64,000 nucleotides of DNA from DATEDA01 sp963754305 (GTDB taxonomy: Bacteria > Pseudomonadota > Gammaproteobacteria > Burkholderiales > SG8-39), in assembly GCA_963754305.1 (NCBI GenBank), contig CAVWFR010000018.1:25532-89531 (forward strand). Reading direction: 5' to 3'. Of the stretch, positions 33,237 to 39,880 are shown piece after piece (position 1 is the stretch's first letter; each line of letters opens with the position of its first letter). The notes beneath the pieces were generated by a model. The model made no database searches and was not told the DNA's origin. It saw only the letters and a list, made by a program, of their open reading frames with translations. Made by a program: the position numbers and the translations under genes.

Positions 33237-34364
33237 ATGCGCGGCGCGAAGTCTTTCTGGTGGAAGGCGCTCAAGCGGCACGTTCGCACCGCGGCGAGGA
33301 GGCTGGGCGAGCGGCACGCCGTCGGCGGTGTGGAAGACTCCGTCTCGCCGCTGCCTGCCGCGCCGCGACCCGACAGTGCGCTCGCTCCCGACGGAGGCGC
33401 GTGGGTCAGCGCTCAGGTCCTGTCGCCCGTCAACGGCGCGCGAACCCGGCTCGCGCACTCGATTTATCTTCCGCGAGCCGCCCGCGGATCGGCGTTGCCC
33501 CTAGTGGTGATGCTGCATGGCTGCGAACAAACGGCCGGGGAACTCGCGCAGGGCACGCGGATGAATCAGCTCGCCGCGCGGGAGGGCTTCGTCGTCCTCT
33601 ATCCTCAGCAGTCGGTGAACGTCCACCGCCACCGATGCTGGCATTGGTACGACCGGGCGACGCAGGACGGATCGGGCGATACCGCATCGATCGCCGCCAT
33701 GATCGAGACCATCGTTGCGAAATACCGGATCGACCGGTCGCGCATCTACGCGGCGGGCATGTCGGCCGGCGCCTCGATGGCGCATATCCTGGGGTTGCGC
33801 CGTCCGGACCTGATTGCGGCGGTGGGTCTGCATTCCGGCGTGGCGTTCGGCGCTGCCGGTTCCGCGACGGCCGCGTTCACGGCGATGCTGCGCGGGGTCG
33901 CCGGGTCGCCGGAGGCTGCAGTGCGCGATGCCGTCTATGATCCGGCAGCTTTTCCGGCGATGCCGGCGATCGTCATCCACGGCGGTCGGGACGGCGTCGT
34001 GAGTCCGATCAACGGCGTCCACCTGGCCAGGCAGTTCAGAGCGCTGAACGGCGCGACGGAGCGGATCGCCGAACCGGTCCCCTCGGCGCTCGCGACATTC
34101 CCGGAGCGCGTCGGCGAGAAGACCGTCCATGTGCAACGCGATTACTACGCCGGAAGAAAACTGATGCTGCGGGTGTGCGAAATACCAGACTTGGCGCATG
34201 CGTGGAGCGGGGGCGACAGCGCGTTTCCGTTCCATGCGAGCGAGGGACCGGACGCGAGCGCGCTCATGTGGGCGTTCTTCAAGTCGCACCGTCGGGAGAC
34301 GAGCGCTCGAGCGCGCGCAGGCGCTGCCACGCTGCCGATGTGGAAGGCGCGGCAGACCTCGTAA
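33237..34364 (+). CDS. PHB-depolymerase-family esterase
   Basis: 375 aa, alpha/beta-hydrolase of the LpqC/poly(3-hydroxybutyrate) depolymerase type. Motifs: PLVVMLHGCEQTAGE (about 90) forming the oxyanion loop, HRCWHWYD, the lipase box GMSAGASMA (about 178), Asp in GRDGVVSP and His in DLAHAWSGG (about 320). No signal peptide is visible, so it is probably intracellular or poorly exported. It could act on PHB granules, oligomers or other esters. ATG 33237 lies just behind the predicted start site; the ribosome site is weak. Confidence 0.85.
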   Translation: MRGAKSFWWKALKRHVRTAARRLGERHAVGGVEDSVSPLPAAPRPDSALAPDGGAWVSAQVLSPVNGARTRLAHSIYLPRAARGSALPLVVMLHGCEQTAGELAQGTRMNQLAAREGFVVLYPQQSVNVHRHRCWHWYDRATQDGSGDTASIAAMIETIVAKYRIDRSRIYAAGMSAGASMAHILGLRRPDLIAAVGLHSGVAFGAAGSATAAFTAMLRGVAGSPEAAVRDAVYDPAAFPAMPAIVIHGGRDGVVSPINGVHLARQFRALNGATERIAEPVPSALATFPERVGEKTVHVQRDYYAGRKLMLRVCEIPDLAHAWSGGDSAFPFHASEGPDASALMWAFFKSHRRETSARARAGAATLPMWKARQTS

Positions 34365-34531
34365 CGGTCGTCCCGGTAGGAGCCGATGACCGAAGGATCG
34401 TGGCCGGACGAGGACGGGCGAAGAAAGGCCCGGAACGGGGGGAGCCGATTCCGGGCCGGGAACTACAGGTGCTCAAAAGGGAGGGGATCGAACACCCACG
34501 TCGATGATCCAAATTTCCGCCGGGCCCGTCT

Positions 34532-34545
34532 GTACGCTGGCGCAC
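34532..34545 (+). promoter_or_regulatory. Dyad operator 12 (no sense gene downstream)
   Basis: GTACG-CTGG-CGCAC inside the longer TCTGTACG...CGCACAGAG dyad. Rightward, TACCGA at 34568-34573 lies 30-35 nt from the centre, yet the next 160 nt on that strand run antisense to the small basic protein gene. Confidence 0.5.
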
Positions 34546-34596
34546 AGAGCGCGGTCCGACATCGGACTACCGACCGATGTTCAGCCTCCTGCGAGC

Positions 34597-34740
34597 TCAG
34601 GTCTTCCACGTCTTGTTGCCGGGCACGGGAGCGGGCATCTTGAACGGCCCGCCGCCCAAAGGCGCGGCCGGAACGCCCGGCTTCTTCTGTTGCTTCGGCT
34701 TCTTGGTTTCGCGATTGCTTCGCTGCTCGCCCTTGGGCAT
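34597..34740 (-). CDS. Small basic conserved protein, copy 2
   Basis: A 47-aa protein, MPKGEQRSNRETKKPKQQKK then PGVPAAPLGGG and a tail ending GNKTWKT. Paralogue of the 44-aa protein at 7401-7535; the two differ mainly in the Gly/Pro tail. AGGAG precedes the ATG at 34740. The -10-like CATAAT at 34785-34790 sits in the same CAAACCCG...CGCCG context as copy 1. Function unknown. Confidence 0.75.
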   Translation of the reverse strand: MPKGEQRSNRETKKPKQQKKPGVPAAPLGGGPFKMPAPVPGNKTWKT

Positions 34741-34891
34741 GAGAGTGCTCCTCGAGTGGATGCGTCTCCGGACGCGATCCGGCGATTATGCGGGTTTGTG
34801 ACCGGCGTCGTCGTTCGCTGGTTTCGTCGCGATGGGCCGCCGCTCCGGCCCGCGGCGCTGGTTCGGGATCCGGGTGCCGCTCGAATGGCGG

Positions 34892-34937
34892 AAAAAAGCG
34901 CCCGCGACGCCGCTCGGAGCGAGCGACGCGCGCGGGC
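34892..34937 (-). terminator. Orphan Rho-independent terminator
   Basis: On the minus strand GCCCGCG ... CGCGGGC (34937-34931 with 34906-34900) encloses an inner CGCTC/GAGCG stem and is followed by GC and TTTTTT (34897-34892). No minus-strand gene ends here. Confidence 0.6.
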
Positions 34938-35012
34938 TCGAACCTCTCGCGCTGACGGCGCACTCAGGGGAGGCGTCGAGAAGCCGCTCGCGCGGAAGCG
35001 CTGCGGAACTAC
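34892..35012 (-). ncRNA. Candidate small RNA
   Basis: If operator 13 drives leftward transcription, a ~120-nt RNA would start near 35012 and stop at the orphan terminator. The -10-like sequence at the expected place (CAACAA) is weak. Offered only because a strong terminator without a gene needs an explanation. Confidence 0.2.
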
Positions 35013-35046
35013 CCACCCTTGTTGCATGCCCGGACGGGGCATGTCG

Positions 35047-35060
35047 GTGCGCTGACGCAC
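35047..35060. promoter_or_regulatory. Dyad operator 13
   Basis: Exact GTGCG-CTGA-CGCAC. Neither direction has a convincing -10 at +30; leftward is the better of the two. No gene is assigned. Confidence 0.45.
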
Positions 35061-35148
35061 ACAGCGCGGCGCTCGCGCGCGCTTCCCCGGCGAATTCGCG
35101 GCGGCCGGAAGCCGCCGCCAACCACGGCGTCGCGATCTTTCGATGTAT

Positions 35149-35162
35149 GTACGCCAACGCAC
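35149..35162 (+). promoter_or_regulatory. Dyad operator 14 (lipoprotein)
   Basis: GTACG-CCAA-CGCAC followed by GGAGGGCG. GATACT at 35185-35190 lies 30-35 nt from the centre; predicted start near 35197, ~170 nt before the lipoprotein gene. Confidence 0.55.
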
Positions 35163-35368
35163 GGAGGGCGCCAAGGGCGGCGCCGATACTGTTCGGACGG
35201 CGGCGCTCGAGCCTCGGACGCCGCCGGGTTTCACCCGCCCGGCGGCGCGTCGACACGCTCCGGTCGCGGGTGAATCTGAGACGAGTTGAAGCAAACGGGG
35301 CTCGAAGCAAGCGGACGTTACGGCGAGCACCGCCGATTCAAGCGGCGTGCTGCGCGAGGAGGCGAGTG

Positions 35369-35920
35369 ATGTGGATGCGACTGGGTGTGATGACGGTAAG
35401 CGCCGCGGTGGCGGCGATGACGCTGGGCTGCGGGCAGACCTCGTCGACTCCCGCGGCGGTAATCGAGGAGAAGGTCTACACGGTGACGCCGCCCTCGATG
35501 GCGGTGAAGGCGGGAGTCATGACCGGCGAGGTCACCGAGATGAAGATCACCGAGCGGGTCGACAAGGGCTCGGGCGTCGTTGTTTCTCCCGCCAAGCTCA
35601 CCGGCAAGCTCAAGCTCCTGAACAGCTCTACCGACCAGACCATCCGCCTTATCGGCGGGAAGATCCAGTTCATCGATGCTGACGGCAAGCCGATGCTGGT
35701 CGAGGAGAAGAAGTTCGAGCCGAGCATCAAGTTCCAGACCTACGGTGCCGCGGAGCGGCTCGACCCCGGGCAGGACGCGATGCAGTCCGTCGAGGTGGAT
35801 TTCCCCGCCGCGGCATTGCCGGCGAAGAAGCTGAAGGAGATCCGGCTCCAGCTGACTTACATCCCGTCGCCGTACAAGGCGGAAACGGTCAACTTCCCGG
35901 TGTCGATCGGCGGCCAGTAG
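35369..35920 (+). CDS. Predicted lipoprotein of unknown function
   Basis: 183 aa with a type II signal peptide ending in the lipobox MTLGC (Cys about residue 21). The mature domain is beta-strand-rich (KLKLLNSSTDQTIRLIGGKI, EVDFPAAALPAKKLKEIRLQ, FPVSIGG at the end), an immunoglobulin-like or FxLYD-like pattern. I do not recognise a named family. GAGGAGG lies 5-6 nt before ATG 35369. Membrane anchoring fits the envelope theme of the operator-linked genes. Confidence 0.72.
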   Translation: MWMRLGVMTVSAAVAAMTLGCGQTSSTPAAVIEEKVYTVTPPSMAVKAGVMTGEVTEMKITERVDKGSGVVVSPAKLTGKLKLLNSSTDQTIRLIGGKIQFIDADGKPMLVEEKKFEPSIKFQTYGAAERLDPGQDAMQSVEVDFPAAALPAKKLKEIRLQLTYIPSPYKAETVNFPVSIGGQ

Positions 35921-36044
35921 CCGCTCGGGCGCCGGAAGGCGACGCTGGTGCTGCCACAGCGCGACGGGCGCGGCCGGACGTCGTTCGTCGCCCACGAAAC
36001 GGGCGACAGACACCGATCCCCCAGGTGCATCCGCTCGATGCTAT

Positions 36045-36058
36045 GTGCGCTGGCGCAC
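36045..36058 (+). promoter_or_regulatory. Dyad operator 15 (second GlsB/YeaQ)
   Basis: Exact GTGCG-CTGG-CGCAC. TACGCT at 36081-36086 lies 30-35 nt from the centre; predicted start near 36093. Confidence 0.65.
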
Positions 36059-36129
36059 CGAGTGCAACCGGCTTTGTAGCTACGCTGCTCGGTTGCGCGC
36101 CATAGAACGGGCCGCGGCCATGGCCCGCG

Positions 36130-36154
36130 CTCCTGGCGCCTAACGCCACAGGAG
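36130..36154 (+). promoter_or_regulatory. Hairpin covering a ribosome-binding site
   Basis: CTCC-T-GGCG and CGCC-ACA-GGAG can pair across the CCTAA loop, placing the AGGAG Shine-Dalgarno of the 36161 gene inside the stem. A possible thermosensor-like or regulated leader; prediction only. Confidence 0.3.
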
Positions 36155-36160
36155 ATGTCG

Positions 36161-36421
36161 ATGTCGATCGGAGTCTGGGTAATCGTGGGGGTGGTTGCGG
36201 GCTTGGTTGCCAGCAAGCTCGTCATCAGGTCGGGCGAAGGTCTCTTGAGGGATCTCGCTCTCGGCATCGCCGGCGCGGTCGTCGGCGGCGGCCTCTTCAC
36301 CGCCCTCAGCACACCGGAATCGACCGGCCTCGAGGTGTTCGGCCTCGTGGTGACCCTTGCGTGTGCGGGGGCGATGCTCGTCGTCTATCACATGTTCTTC
36401 CCGCACGTTCGCCAGGGCTAG
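36161..36421 (+). CDS. GlsB/YeaQ/YmgE-family membrane protein
   Basis: 86 aa, three hydrophobic segments with the family pattern GVVAGLVASKLVIRSGEGLL, RDLALGIAGAVVGGGLF and a last helix around LVVTLACAGAMLVVY. Second member of the family in the window and more divergent at the C-terminus than the one at 24800. ATG 36161 is preferred to 36155 because AGGAG (36150-36154) is then 6 nt away. Confidence 0.9.
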   Translation: MSIGVWVIVGVVAGLVASKLVIRSGEGLLRDLALGIAGAVVGGGLFTALSTPESTGLEVFGLVVTLACAGAMLVVYHMFFPHVRQG

Positions 36422-36458
36422 CCGAATAGCGGCGATCCGGCGCGCGCGCACCCGATCG

Positions 36459-37013
36459 TCACGCGGCTGCCGCGAGCGGCTGCGTCGCCGCGGCCGGCTC
36501 GGTCTCCAGCGTCACCGCGACCGCATGCATGACCGCTGCGATGCGTACGGCGGCCTGGATCTGCTCGCGCGTAACGCCGGCCTCACGCAACACCTTCTCG
36601 TGCGCGGTGATGCACTTGCCGCAGCCGTTCACCGCCGACACCGCGAGCGACCACAGCTCGAAGTTGTCGCGCGCGGTGCCGGGATTGCCGATGACGTTCA
36701 TCCGCAGGCCCGCACGCAGCTTTCCGTACTCCTCGTCCTCGACGAGGTGCAAGAAGCGGTAGTACACGTTGTTCATCGCCATGATCGCGGCCGCTGCCTT
36801 GGCGGCGTTGAACGCGGCCGGGTCGAGGCGCGGGCCGAACTCGGCGATCACCGCCTCGATCACGGCGTTGTTGCGCGAGGCGATCGCGGCGGCGACGAAC
36901 GTTCCGGCCTTCTTGGTATCGTCGAGCACCGTCTCGCCCGCTAGCGTGCCGAGGCTCAGCTTGAGGTCCTTGGCGTATTCGGGGAGGCGGTCACGTAGTG
37001 TCTGGATGCTCAT
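36459..37013 (-). CDS. ahpD: AhpD-like alkylhydroperoxidase
   Basis: 184 aa, carboxymuconolactone-decarboxylase fold with the AhpD active-site motif NGCGKCITAHE (two Cys about residues 131 and 134, His at 138). Together with AhpC it reduces alkyl hydroperoxides, AhpD regenerating AhpC through the Cys pair. Start MSIQTLRDRLPEYAKDLKLS is canonical. It lies 78 nt downstream of ahpC on the same strand, so an ahpC-ahpD operon is likely, with OxyR encoded divergently. Confidence 0.93.
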   Translation of the reverse strand: MSIQTLRDRLPEYAKDLKLSLGTLAGETVLDDTKKAGTFVAAAIASRNNAVIEAVIAEFGPRLDPAAFNAAKAAAAIMAMNNVYYRFLHLVEDEEYGKLRAGLRMNVIGNPGTARDNFELWSLAVSAVNGCGKCITAHEKVLREAGVTREQIQAAVRIAAVMHAVAVTLETEPAAATQPLAAAA

Positions 37014-37091
37014 GATGGCAGCCTTTCAGGGAACGCGAAGCGGTGGAAAAAGGGGGAATGCCCGAGCATCCCCCATGCGGCATCAAGACGC

Positions 37092-37631
37092 TCAGGCAGC
37101 CTTCAGGAACTCCTCGCCCTTCTGCCAATTGCAGGGGCAGAGCTCGTCGGACTGCAGCGCATCCAGCGTCCGCAGCACTTCGTCGACGTTGCGGCCGACG
37201 CTCAGGTCGTGGACCGACGCGAACCGGATGACGCCCTCGGGGTCGACGATGAAAGTGGCGCGCAGCGCGACCCCTTCCTGCTTGTCGAGGATCCCCAGCG
37301 CCGCCGATAGCTCGCGCTTGATATCGGCGAGCATCGGGAACGGCAGGTTTTTCAGGTCCGGGTGCTGGCGCCGCCACGCGAGATGGACGAACTCGCTGTC
37401 GGTCGAGGCGCCGTAGACGACGGCATCGCGGTCGTTGAACTCGCGGTTGAGCTTGCCGAAGGCCGCGATCTCGGTCGGGCAGACGAAGGTAAAGTCCTTC
37501 GGCCAGAAGAAGAGGACTTTCCACTTACCGGGGTCGGATTGGTCGGTGATGCGGGCGAAGGTCTTGTCCTGTTCAAGCGACACGACGGCCTGGAGGTCGA
37601 ACTGGGGGATGCGGTCGCCAACGGTCAGCAT
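37092..37631 (-). CDS. ahpC: Peroxiredoxin AhpC
   Basis: 179-aa 2-Cys peroxiredoxin. The peroxidatic Cys lies in DFTFVCPTE (residue 51) and the resolving Cys in DELCPCNW near the C-terminus. ATG 37631 (MLTVGDRIPQF) is the family start; codons upstream of it lie in the shared oxyR promoter region. It would be OxyR-controlled, and OxyR starts 124 nt away in the opposite direction. Confidence 0.95.
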   Translation of the reverse strand: MLTVGDRIPQFDLQAVVSLEQDKTFARITDQSDPGKWKVLFFWPKDFTFVCPTEIAAFGKLNREFNDRDAVVYGASTDSEFVHLAWRRQHPDLKNLPFPMLADIKRELSAALGILDKQEGVALRATFIVDPEGVIRFASVHDLSVGRNVDEVLRTLDALQSDELCPCNWQKGEEFLKAA

Positions 37632-37755
37632 TGCAGGTCTCCTGAAAAAGGGTTCGATCGATGATGTGGGGCCAGTCTGCGGGCCGACCAGTGATCGAGC
37701 CAACGGTATTTTTCGGTTAGAGTGATCGCCGCAGTCGATCAGGCCGCAATCGAGC

Positions 37756-38706
37756 ATGTCTACCGCGCTGCCCTCGCTCCGCCAGCTCCGCTACCTGATG
37801 GCCGTCGCCGACCGGCTCAACTTCCGTGCGGCGGCGGAGAGCTGCTTCGTCACGCAGTCGACGCTGTCGGCGGGCATCAAGGAGTTGGAGCGCCTGCTGG
37901 GGGCCGAGCTCGTCGAGCGCGACAAGCGCCACGTCCGACTCACACGGACCGGCGCAGCGGTCGTGGCGAAGGGGCGCGCGCTCCTCGCGCAGGCGCAGGA
38001 CCTGGTCGAGCTCGCGCGTGCGTCCGCCGAGCCGCTGTCCGGGCCGTTCCGGCTCGGGGTGATCCCGACGATCGCACCGTTCCTGCTGCCACGGCTCGGG
38101 CCCAAGTTGCGTGCGGCCTACCCGCGCCTAAAGCTCTATCTGCGCGAGGACGTCACCGAGCGGGTGCTCGACCGTCTGCGCTCGGCGGAGCTCGACGCCG
38201 CGCTGATCGCGCTGCCCTACGATACGGGGGAGCTCGTGGTGCGCGAGCTGTTCCGCGACGAGTTCTGGTTCGTCGCGCGTAGCGACGATCCGCTGGCGCG
38301 CGTGAAAGCGGTGGCCGTCGAGCGGCTCGCACCGCGCGAGATCGTCCTCCTCGAGGAGGGGCATTGCCTCCGCGACCATGCGATCGTCGCCTGCGGGGCA
38401 CGCACGCCCGGCGAGGCGCCGGCGGTCGAGGCGACCAGCCTCGCGACGCTGGTGCAGATGGTCGAGGGCGGGCTGGGCGTGACGCTCGTGCCGGAAATGA
38501 CGCTGAAGGCCGGGCTGCTGAACGGGACGTCGCTCGTCGCGCGCCCGTTTGCGACCGAGGTCCCTGCGCGGACCATCGCACTCGTGTCCCGGGCGGGCGG
38601 CGCGCCCGATGGCGAACCCGAGCTGCTGGCGAGGTTCATCGTCGAGCATGCGGCGCCCAAGAGCAAGCCCGGCCTGCCCAGCCTGCGGCGGCGGCGTCAG
38701 GCGTGA
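37756..38706 (+). CDS. oxyR: LysR-type peroxide regulator OxyR
   Basis: 316 aa: N-terminal winged helix (SLRQLRYLMAVADRLNFRAA) and LysR effector domain containing GHCLRDHAIVAC, in which the two cysteines are nine residues apart as C199/C208 of E. coli OxyR, the peroxide-sensing disulfide pair. Divergent from ahpC, the classical arrangement for direct control of that operon. Start ATG 37756 gives the full DNA-binding domain. Confidence 0.95.
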   Translation: MSTALPSLRQLRYLMAVADRLNFRAAAESCFVTQSTLSAGIKELERLLGAELVERDKRHVRLTRTGAAVVAKGRALLAQAQDLVELARASAEPLSGPFRLGVIPTIAPFLLPRLGPKLRAAYPRLKLYLREDVTERVLDRLRSAELDAALIALPYDTGELVVRELFRDEFWFVARSDDPLARVKAVAVERLAPREIVLLEEGHCLRDHAIVACGARTPGEAPAVEATSLATLVQMVEGGLGVTLVPEMTLKAGLLNGTSLVARPFATEVPARTIALVSRAGGAPDGEPELLARFIVEHAAPKSKPGLPSLRRRRQA

Positions 38707-38713
38707 GGCAATT

Positions 38714-38755
38714 GGCACCGAGTCGGTGCCTCCCGCCGATCGGCGCTGCGGCGGG
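38714..38755 (+). terminator. Tandem hairpins after oxyR
   Basis: GGCACCG-AGT-CGGTGCC (38714-38730) is followed at once by CCCGCC...GGCGGG (38732-38755) and TTGTGAT. The placement 8 nt after the oxyR stop suits termination, although the U-tract is poor. Confidence 0.4.
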
Positions 38756-38880
38756 TTGTGATATATAGCCCACGAGAGGTCGAGTGCCGTGGGAGTGCAC
38801 CAGACCGGGGGCAGGAACAGGCCGGCCGCGGGCGGGAGGGCCAGCAGGCGGGCACCAAAAGGGACTCACAAGCCGAAACC

Positions 38881-39189
38881 ATGCAAAGCCTCAAGGAAGC
38901 CGCCACCGGCGCGCACGATCCGCGCGCCCTGAGCGCCGACGAGCTCGAGCTCGCGCGGCTGATCGTCGAAACGCTGAATATCGAGGACGCGAAACCCGAG
39001 GAGATCGACCCCGAAGCGCCACTATACGGCGAAGGACTCGGGCTCGACTCGATCGACATCCTCGAGATGTCGCTCGCGATCTCCAAGACCTACGGCGTGC
39101 AGCTTCGCTCCGACGACCCCGACAACGAGAAGATCTTCCGCTCGCTCCGGACCCTCGCCGCGCACATCCGGACGCGCCGCGGGAAATAA
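38881..39189 (+). CDS. Acyl carrier protein of the aryl-polyene cluster
   Basis: 102 aa with the phosphopantetheine site GLGLDSIDILE (Ser 57) in a four-helix ACP pattern and an acidic surface. It carries the growing polyene chain. It is the first gene of the cluster and the only ACP I see in it, whereas characterised aryl-polyene clusters usually encode two. ATG 38881 is chosen; upstream codons are not ACP-like. The Shine-Dalgarno is weak. Confidence 0.9.
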   Translation: MQSLKEAATGAHDPRALSADELELARLIVETLNIEDAKPEEIDPEAPLYGEGLGLDSIDILEMSLAISKTYGVQLRSDDPDNEKIFRSLRTLAAHIRTRRGK

Positions 39190-39214
39190 CCGGGCGCGAC
39201 GGGCGCCACCGCCG

Positions 39215-39880
39215 ATGCCGCGTCCGGGCGCGATCCTCACCGCGGTTGCGCTCGCCGCAACGCCGTTCGTCGCGCACTTCCTCAGCGTCGTGGAGGGCGC
39301 GCGTCCGTTGGCCATCGCGTACGGCTGGGCGATGGCCGCGGTGGTCGCGATCGGGCTCGCACGCGCGGCGGGCGTGGGCGTCGCGGAGAGTGCCTTGGTC
39401 GCCGGCCTCCTCGGGCTCGCTTGGTATCTCGGCGCGGGGACACGCTACGCGGTGTTCCTCCCGCCGGCGGCGATCCTCCTCGCGTTCCTTTGGTTCTTCG
39501 GCCGCACGCTCCTGCCTGGCCGCGTCCCGTTCGTCACGTCGATCGCGCGCATCGTGCACGCGAGCCCGGTCCTCGCGCCCGAGATGGAGCGCTACACGCG
39601 GCAGGTGACGTGGGCCTGGTGCGGCTTCTTCGCCGCCGCGCTCGCGGTCTCGGGGCTGCTCGCGGCGCTCGCGCCGATCGCCATGTGGTCGATTTTCGCG
39701 AACGTGCTGGTCCTGCCGCTGGTCGCGGCGATGTTCGCCGCCGAGTACGCCTATCGCCGGGCGCGCTTTCCGGCGCACGATCACGTGTCGCCGCTCGCGG
39801 TGCTGCAGCGGCTCGGGCGCGCCGGCATCTCCGCCGCCGCGGCGCCGGGAAAATGCGCGGCGGACTCCCCGACGAAGTGA
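39215..39880 (+). CDS. Aryl-polyene cluster integral membrane protein
   Basis: 221 aa with about six to seven hydrophobic segments (ILTAVALAATPFVAHFL at the start, WCGFFAAALAVSGLLAALAP, IFANVLVLPLVAAMFAA) and an amphipathic GRTLLPGRVPFVTSIARIVH segment; this is the COG4648-like membrane protein typically found next to the AMP-ligase in aryl-polyene and xanthomonadin clusters. Its biochemical role is unknown; an accessory role in assembly or export is plausible. Its stop overlaps the start region of the ligase gene. Confidence 0.8.
   Translation: MPRPGAILTAVALAATPFVAHFLSVVEGARPLAIAYGWAMAAVVAIGLARAAGVGVAESALVAGLLGLAWYLGAGTRYAVFLPPAAILLAFLWFFGRTLLPGRVPFVTSIARIVHASPVLAPEMERYTRQVTWAWCGFFAAALAVSGLLAALAPIAMWSIFANVLVLPLVAAMFAAEYAYRRARFPAHDHVSPLAVLQRLGRAGISAAAAPGKCAADSPTK

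Larger units (their letters stand above)
34741..35368. other. Long intergenic region with operators and an orphan terminator
   Basis: About 630 nt with no supported gene. It contains the minus-strand promoter of the small basic protein (CATAAT 34785-34790), a strong minus-strand terminator (34892-34937), operator 13 (35047) and operator 14 (35149). Confidence 0.5.

Noticed and set aside
34440..34510. A tRNA-like 3' half (GGGATCGAACACCC)
   Set aside because: No acceptor, D or anticodon arms can be formed around it; the match is to a loop sequence only.
19500..36500. The dyad as a REP/BIME-type repeat or MITE instead of an operator
   Set aside because: Only ~14-20 bp are conserved, flanks differ, positions are promoter-proximal, and the spacing to a -10 hexamer is fixed; mobile repeats would show longer conserved units.
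37632..37755. A dyad operator in the ahpC-oxyR intergenic region
   Set aside because: No GTGCG...CGCAC is present; control there is expected from OxyR itself.
38714..38730. GGCACCGAGTCGGTGCC, which looks like the final hairpin of a Cas9 tracrRNA
   Set aside because: There are no CRISPR repeats, cas genes or anti-repeat nearby and no U-tract of the right kind. It sits right after oxyR and is better read as part of a terminator.
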